From: Verrucomicrobiota bacterium | GTDB lineage: Bacteria; Verrucomicrobiota; Lentisphaeria; Oligosphaerales; Oligosphaeraceae | Assembly (NCBI GenBank): GCA_022709995.1 | Contig: JAKLHU010000038.1 | Location: forward strand, 1 to 9,919 | Direction of reading: 5' to 3' | Length of the DNA: 9,919 nt | Shown here: piece by piece, positions 5,869 to 9,919 of the stretch | Layout: the number at the start of each line of letters is the position of its first letter | Position numbering within the stretch: position 1 is the stretch's first letter | Notes under the pieces: generated by a model | Told to the model about the DNA's origin: nothing | The model's input: only the letters and a program-made list of their open reading frames with translations | The model's database searches: none | Translations under genes and position numbers: made by a program

Positions 5869-8655
5869 ATGCCTCTCCCGACGCTCATCCGGCGCGACCT
5901 GCACTACTACCGGCGCGGCCTGGCCTGCCTGGCCGCCGGCGCCGCCCTCGTCGCCATGGTCCTGACCGGCGCCCTCGGCGTCGGCGATTCGCTCGCCTTC
6001 ACCCTCCGCCGGGAAGCCGAACGGCGACTGGCCGGCGTCACCGCCGTCGCCCAATGGCCGGGAACCTGGAAAATCCCCGGCAGCGTCCTTCACGCCGAAG
6101 CCTACACTCAGCCCCCAAACGGCAATCCGACCGGCATCGCCGCCTTCGGCGTAAAAAACTCCGCCGTGGACCTCGCCCCCCGCGAAGCCTATGTCAATCA
6201 GACTCTGTTCGACGTGCTGGGGCTGCCGGTCGGCGCCAGCCTCGTCCTCCGCCTGGCCCAGGCGCCGGAAATCTCCCCGGCGTCCGTGGCCGGCCGCCCC
6301 CCCGCCCTCCGCCAAGTGCACGTCCGCCTGAAAGGCGTTTTCCCGGCCGCCGGGGCCGATTTCTCCCTGGCCGACAGCCAACTCCCGGCGCTCAACATCT
6401 TTCTCGACCGCGCTTTTCTAGCCGACAGCCTGGGCCTGGCGGACGGCGGCAACCTGTTTCTGGCCGACACCACGCCGGAACAACTCGACCAACGCCTCCG
6501 CCGCCAAGTCACCGCCGCCGACCTGGGCTTCTACGCCGACGTCATGGGCGAAAGGCTGGTGCTCAAAAACCGCCACTTCACCCTGCCGCCAATCGTCGAC
6601 AAGGTCTTTCCGGATGCGCCGCGCGTCCTGACCTGGTTCGCCGACCGCCTGGCCGGCGAGGAGGGCCAGCCTGTCCTCGACTACAGCTTTGTGGCCGGCG
6701 TCGACCCGCGGCTCCTGCCCATCCGAGCCGGCCAGTGCCTGGTCGCCCGCAACGCCGGCGCATCCTTCGACGGCCAGCCCGGCCTGCTGACCTTCCACAC
6801 GGTTGGACCGTTCCGACAACTGGCCCTGAACCAGCACCGCCTGCTATCCATCACCGAAGTCGACGACAGCGCCTTCACCGCCGCCATCACCGCCGCCATC
6901 CCCGGCCTGACCGACGCCGACAACTGCGGCGAGTGGGACGCCGGACTGCCGGTCGACTTCGAACGAGTCCAAAAAGCCGACGAACTCTACTGGCAAAACC
7001 ACGGCCCCAAACCACGACTCTATCTGCCCCTCGACGAGGCCAGGCGGCTCTTCGGCCGCAACGACGCCACCGCCATTGTCTTCCCCGCCGGAACCTCTGA
7101 AGCCGACGTGATGACGCGCCTTGCCGCCGCCATCCGCGCCGCCGCCCCCGGCCTTAACTGCTTCTCGCCTCGGGATCGCGCCCTGGCCAACGCCGCCAAC
7201 GGCGTCGACTTCAAAGAGCTCTTCCTCGGCCTCAGCGGCGCCGTCATGCTGGCGGCACTGCTCCTCCTGGTCATCCTCACCCGGCTCCATCAGCTGGAAC
7301 GACAGCCGGACGCGACCCTGCTCGCCGACCTGGGCTTCGCCGAAAAACTGATCCGGCGCCTGCACCTGGCCGAAATGGGCCTGGCCATCGTCCTGGGCAC
7401 GGCCGTCGGCACCGCCGCCGGCATCGGCGTGACCAAAATCCTGCTGCTGGCCCTGGGGACGGTCTGGCGCGACGTCGTCGGCCGCCGCGACCTGCTTTTC
7501 CAAGTCCAGCCAACCTCGCTGCTGCTCGGCTTTGCCGCCACCGCCGTCCTGGGCCTCGCCGTCATCGCGCGCCGGCCACGACAGCAAACCACGTTCGCCG
7601 CCACCGCCACCGCCCCAGGCCGACAGTCGGCCGCCCCGGCCTCCATCACGGCCCTGGCCTGGCTGAATGTCCGGCGCTTCTGGCCCGCCAACCGCCTGGC
7701 CGTGATTCTCCTCACGGTCGGCATCGTCACCGCCCTCGGCGTCGGCGCCTACGCCATCAAGACGCGCGGCGAAGAGGGCTTCGGCTACGCCGCCGTCGCC
7801 ACCCTGCTACTGCCCTACAGCGGCGACGCGGCCGCCGACTTCGGCCCCGACGTCCTGCCCATCCGCATGTTCACCGCCACCCATGCCGACTGCACCAACC
7901 TGAACCGCGTCACCGTCCCGACCGTCTTCGGCGTCGACCTCGAACGCCTGGGACTGCCCGTCGGCTTTCTGGGTCCGAATGGCGCCGCCGTCGACCGCGG
8001 CGTCCTGAAATGGATTCTGAAAATGCGCCTCGGCGACACTCTCGACTATGCCACCGGCAGACTGACCCTCGAACAGACCTTCGCCGGCACCGTCTTCCAG
8101 GGCGGCGTAGTCGTCGACCTCGACACCTTCGGCCGCCTGTTCCCCGAACACCCCGGCGCCCGGATGCTCCTGGTCAAGGACCCGGCCGTGCTGCCGACGC
8201 TCGCCCGCAAGCTGGCCGGCCACGGCCTGCACGCGGAATCCGTCCGCGCCCGCATGGACCGGTTCGACGCCGTGCAAAACCGCTACCTGGCCATTTTTCT
8301 CCAGCTTGGGATTCTGGCTCTCGCCCTCGGCCTGGGCGCCATGGCCCTGCTCGCCAGAATCGCCATCGAACGACGACGCCAGGAAATCATCCTGATGGCC
8401 GAAATCGGCTTCCCGGCCCGGCAAATCCGCCGTCTGCTCTGGCTCGAACAGGCGGCCCTGCTCGGCATCAGCCTCGCCACCGCCCTGGTCGTCCTTATTC
8501 CGTGCGCCCTGTTTGCAAAGGCTTCTTTACCGATTATCTTAAAGGGGATTCCCGTCTTGGCAGCCACGGGCATTGCCATCCTCTCGCTTTCCTTGCGACG
8601 AGTGAACGACCTGCTCCTAAGCCCCGACCCTGGCAATCCCACGACACACGCATGA
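5869..8655 (+). CDS. MacB/FtsX-type ABC transporter permease
   Basis: This 928-residue inner-membrane protein has a doubled FtsX/MacB layout. In half one, TM1 lies at about 16-38, followed by a MacB-like periplasmic domain (about 40-445) and TM2-4 (about 452-472, 502-528, 548-567). In half two, TM5 is at about 608-628, followed by a second extracytoplasmic domain (about 640-800) and TM6-8 (about 808-830, 860-884, 892-910). The cytoplasmic loops after TM2 (LLADLGFAEKLIRRLHLAE, 484-502) and TM6 (RRRQEIILMAEIGFPARQIR, 835-854) are the usual coupling-helix regions that contact an ATPase. Such proteins take part in lipoprotein or peptide export, or in mechanotransmission. No ATPase gene is in the window. 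No Shine-Dalgarno is visible; an in-frame stop at 5839-5841 makes 5869 the first possible ATG, so translation may depend on the epimerase gene. Codon use changes over about the last 50 codons. Confidence 0.88.
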   Translation: MPLPTLIRRDLHYYRRGLACLAAGAALVAMVLTGALGVGDSLAFTLRREAERRLAGVTAVAQWPGTWKIPGSVLHAEAYTQPPNGNPTGIAAFGVKNSAVDLAPREAYVNQTLFDVLGLPVGASLVLRLAQAPEISPASVAGRPPALRQVHVRLKGVFPAAGADFSLADSQLPALNIFLDRAFLADSLGLADGGNLFLADTTPEQLDQRLRRQVTAADLGFYADVMGERLVLKNRHFTLPPIVDKVFPDAPRVLTWFADRLAGEEGQPVLDYSFVAGVDPRLLPIRAGQCLVARNAGASFDGQPGLLTFHTVGPFRQLALNQHRLLSITEVDDSAFTAAITAAIPGLTDADNCGEWDAGLPVDFERVQKADELYWQNHGPKPRLYLPLDEARRLFGRNDATAIVFPAGTSEADVMTRLAAAIRAAAPGLNCFSPRDRALANAANGVDFKELFLGLSGAVMLAALLLLVILTRLHQLERQPDATLLADLGFAEKLIRRLHLAEMGLAIVLGTAVGTAAGIGVTKILLLALGTVWRDVVGRRDLLFQVQPTSLLLGFAATAVLGLAVIARRPRQQTTFAATATAPGRQSAAPASITALAWLNVRRFWPANRLAVILLTVGIVTALGVGAYAIKTRGEEGFGYAAVATLLLPYSGDAAADFGPDVLPIRMFTATHADCTNLNRVTVPTVFGVDLERLGLPVGFLGPNGAAVDRGVLKWILKMRLGDTLDYATGRLTLEQTFAGTVFQGGVVVDLDTFGRLFPEHPGARMLLVKDPAVLPTLARKLAGHGLHAESVRARMDRFDAVQNRYLAIFLQLGILALALGLGAMALLARIAIERRRQEIILMAEIGFPARQIRRLLWLEQAALLGISLATALVVLIPCALFAKASLPIILKGIPVLAATGIAILSLSLRRVNDLLLSPDPGNPTTHA

Positions 8656-8783
8656 ACAAGGCGGCCTGCCCGACGGCTGTCCAACTCCGTTTGGCTTGAA
8701 CTAGACCGCCAACCCCTTCTCCCCACGTCCGCCATTAGTGCCCCCCATCACCCCTTGCCCACAACTCCCGAGGTGCACCACGT

Positions 8784-9919
8784 ATGACGCTTAAAAACCT
8801 GACGACGCTCGCCGCCGCCCTGCCGCTGCTGGCGGTTCTGACCTTGGCTGAAGATGTCACCTGCTTCCGCGGCCCCGACCGCCAAGGCGTGTTCAACGAA
8901 ACCAACCTGCTCAAAACCTGGCCGCCGTCAGGACCGAAACAACTCTGGAAAACCGAAGGCATCGGCCAGGGCTGGGGCGCAGTCATCCGCGTCCAGGGGC
9001 GCCTCTACGTGACCGGCGGCGGACCAACCGCCAAAGTCGATGAAAAACTGACCTGCCTCGACGACAACGGCAAGGTCCTCTGGCAGGTGACGACCGGTAA
9101 AACCTGGGCGAAATCCTTTCAATACGCCCGCTCCACCCCGACCTTTGTCGACACTCCCGACGGCGGCCGCCTCTATCTGTCCACCGGCGGCGGCGAAATC
9201 TTCTGCGTCAAGGCCGACGACGGCGCCATCGTCTGGAAACACGACTTCGCCGCCGACTACGGCGGCCGCCCCGGCAGCTGGGGCTACGCGGAATCCATCG
9301 CCGCGGCTGACGGCATGGTCTTCGCAACCCCGGTCGGAAACAAGGCCAGCATGGTCGCCTATGACCAGAAAACCGGCAAGGTCGCCTGGGAAGCCGCGCC
9401 GCTGGACGGCATTGCCGCCTATGTCACCCCCGTCGTCCACAACGGCCAAATCATCCAGATCACCGGGACGTATGTCTTCGGCGCCGATGTCAAAACCGGA
9501 AAAATCCGCTGGCAATTCGACTTCGCCAGCGCCTTCGAGGAAAAAGGCCGGCGCGAAATCAGCTGCGTGACGCCCCTGGTCAGCGGCCAGCGCATTTTCG
9601 CCACCCGCGGCTACAACCACGGCAGCGTCATGCTCGAAGTGGCGCCGGACGGCAACAGCGTCAAACTGCTCTGGAAAAACAAGGATCTCGACACCCAGCA
9701 TGGCGGCGTCGTGCACCTCAACGGCCGCATCTATGGCTCCACCTGGATCAACAACGGCAGCGGCGAATGGGCCTGCCTCGACGCCCAGACTGGCCGCACA
9801 ATCTTCATGCAGCCCTGGCAAACGCCGGGCAAAGACGGCCAACCACCGCCGGTCGACAAAGACGGCAAGCCCGTCCCCCTCGGCAAGGGCATCACCTTCG
9901 CCGCCGATGGCATGCTCTA
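8784..9919 (+). CDS. Exported PQQ-like beta-propeller repeat protein (3' end outside window)
   Basis: The first 378 residues are visible and the frame is still open at the right edge. Residues 1-22 form a signal peptide (basic start, hydrophobic ALPLLAVLTLA, likely cut near Ala22), so the protein is exported. CFRGPDRQGV (27-36) followed by LLKTWP (42-47) and a PKQLWK segment (51-56) is the standard opening of PVC-type PQQ-like propeller proteins. Propeller blades show as repeated strands with a D-x-x-G-x-x-x-W turn: LDDNGKVLW (92-100), KADDGAIVW (143-151), YDQKTGKVAW (193-202), ADVKTGKIRW (234-243) and LDAQTGRTIF (332-341). Quinone-enzyme catalytic residues cannot be judged from this part, and most relatives are non-enzymatic. 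GAGGTG at 8770-8775, 8 bases ahead of the ATG, supports the start. The 128-base gap before it shows no gene, terminator or promoter that I can support. Confidence 0.9.
   Translation, partial: MTLKNLTTLAAALPLLAVLTLAEDVTCFRGPDRQGVFNETNLLKTWPPSGPKQLWKTEGIGQGWGAVIRVQGRLYVTGGGPTAKVDEKLTCLDDNGKVLWQVTTGKTWAKSFQYARSTPTFVDTPDGGRLYLSTGGGEIFCVKADDGAIVWKHDFAADYGGRPGSWGYAESIAAADGMVFATPVGNKASMVAYDQKTGKVAWEAAPLDGIAAYVTPVVHNGQIIQITGTYVFGADVKTGKIRWQFDFASAFEEKGRREISCVTPLVSGQRIFATRGYNHGSVMLEVAPDGNSVKLLWKNKDLDTQHGGVVHLNGRIYGSTWINNGSGEWACLDAQTGRTIFMQPWQTPGKDGQPPPVDKDGKPVPLGKGITFAADGML

Noticed and set aside
6054..7100. 348-codon + strand frame inside the permease gene
   Set aside because: The peptide is almost entirely Arg and Pro, the usual out-of-frame reading of GCC/CGC-rich codons.
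8652..8699. 15-codon frame starting with ATGA overlap at the permease stop
   Set aside because: Too short, no ribosome binding site, and no features beyond the chance ATGA.
1..9919. CRISPR arrays, tRNA or rRNA genes, transposases, defence or toxin-antitoxin genes
   Set aside because: Looked for; no repeat-spacer pattern, no RNA gene-like sequence and no matching protein motif found.

Overview
The window is GC-rich, with strong C/G preference at third codon positions. Its gene content is ordinary carbohydrate catabolism plus envelope functions: a ThuA-type protein, a Gfo/Idh/MocA oxidoreductase, a GH42-like glycoside hydrolase, an atypical SDR/epimerase, a MacB/FtsX-type permease and a secreted PQQ-like beta-propeller protein. 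This mix, and especially the propeller N-terminus (FRGPDRQGV, then a Leu-Leu-Lys-x-Trp-Pro stretch), is typical of the PVC bacteria (Planctomycetota, Lentisphaerota, Kiritimatiellota, Verrucomicrobiota). That placement is inferred from gene style; no marker gene is present.

Layout. Positions 1-397 hold no convincing complete gene. There may be the tail of an upstream gene ending at 185, and there is a 126-base palindrome-rich stretch bounded by perfect 12-base inverted repeats (181-306). Next comes a two-gene, translationally coupled operon on the + strand: ThuA-like (398-1204) and Gfo/Idh/MocA dehydrogenase (1201-2199). It ends at a strong hairpin (2221-2250) shared with a convergent small gene. 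That gene, 2625-2284 on the - strand, encodes a DUF1508/YegP-like two-repeat protein and has the clearest promoter of the window (extended -10, 17-base spacer). The gap 2626-2996 carries this promoter and leader plus an imperfect 16-base inverted repeat (2785-2848).

From 2997 to the right edge all genes are on the + strand: a cytoplasmic GH42-like hydrolase (2997-4772), an NAD(P)-binding epimerase-like protein (4915-5841), a 928-residue FtsX/MacB-type permease (5869-8655) that follows after only 27 bases without a visible ribosome binding site, and the N-terminal 378 residues of an exported PQQ-like propeller protein (8784 to beyond 9919).

How they may work together: ThuA next to a Gfo/Idh/MocA dehydrogenase mirrors the rhizobial thuAB arrangement, where disaccharides are handled through keto-sugar intermediates. 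The nearby GH42-like enzyme and epimerase fit the same sugar-processing theme, but no substrate can be read from the sequence. The permease needs an ABC ATPase that is not in this window. I did not find a clear previously undescribed multi-gene system; the most unusual signals are the two inverted-repeat elements and the regulatory layout of the DUF1508 gene.
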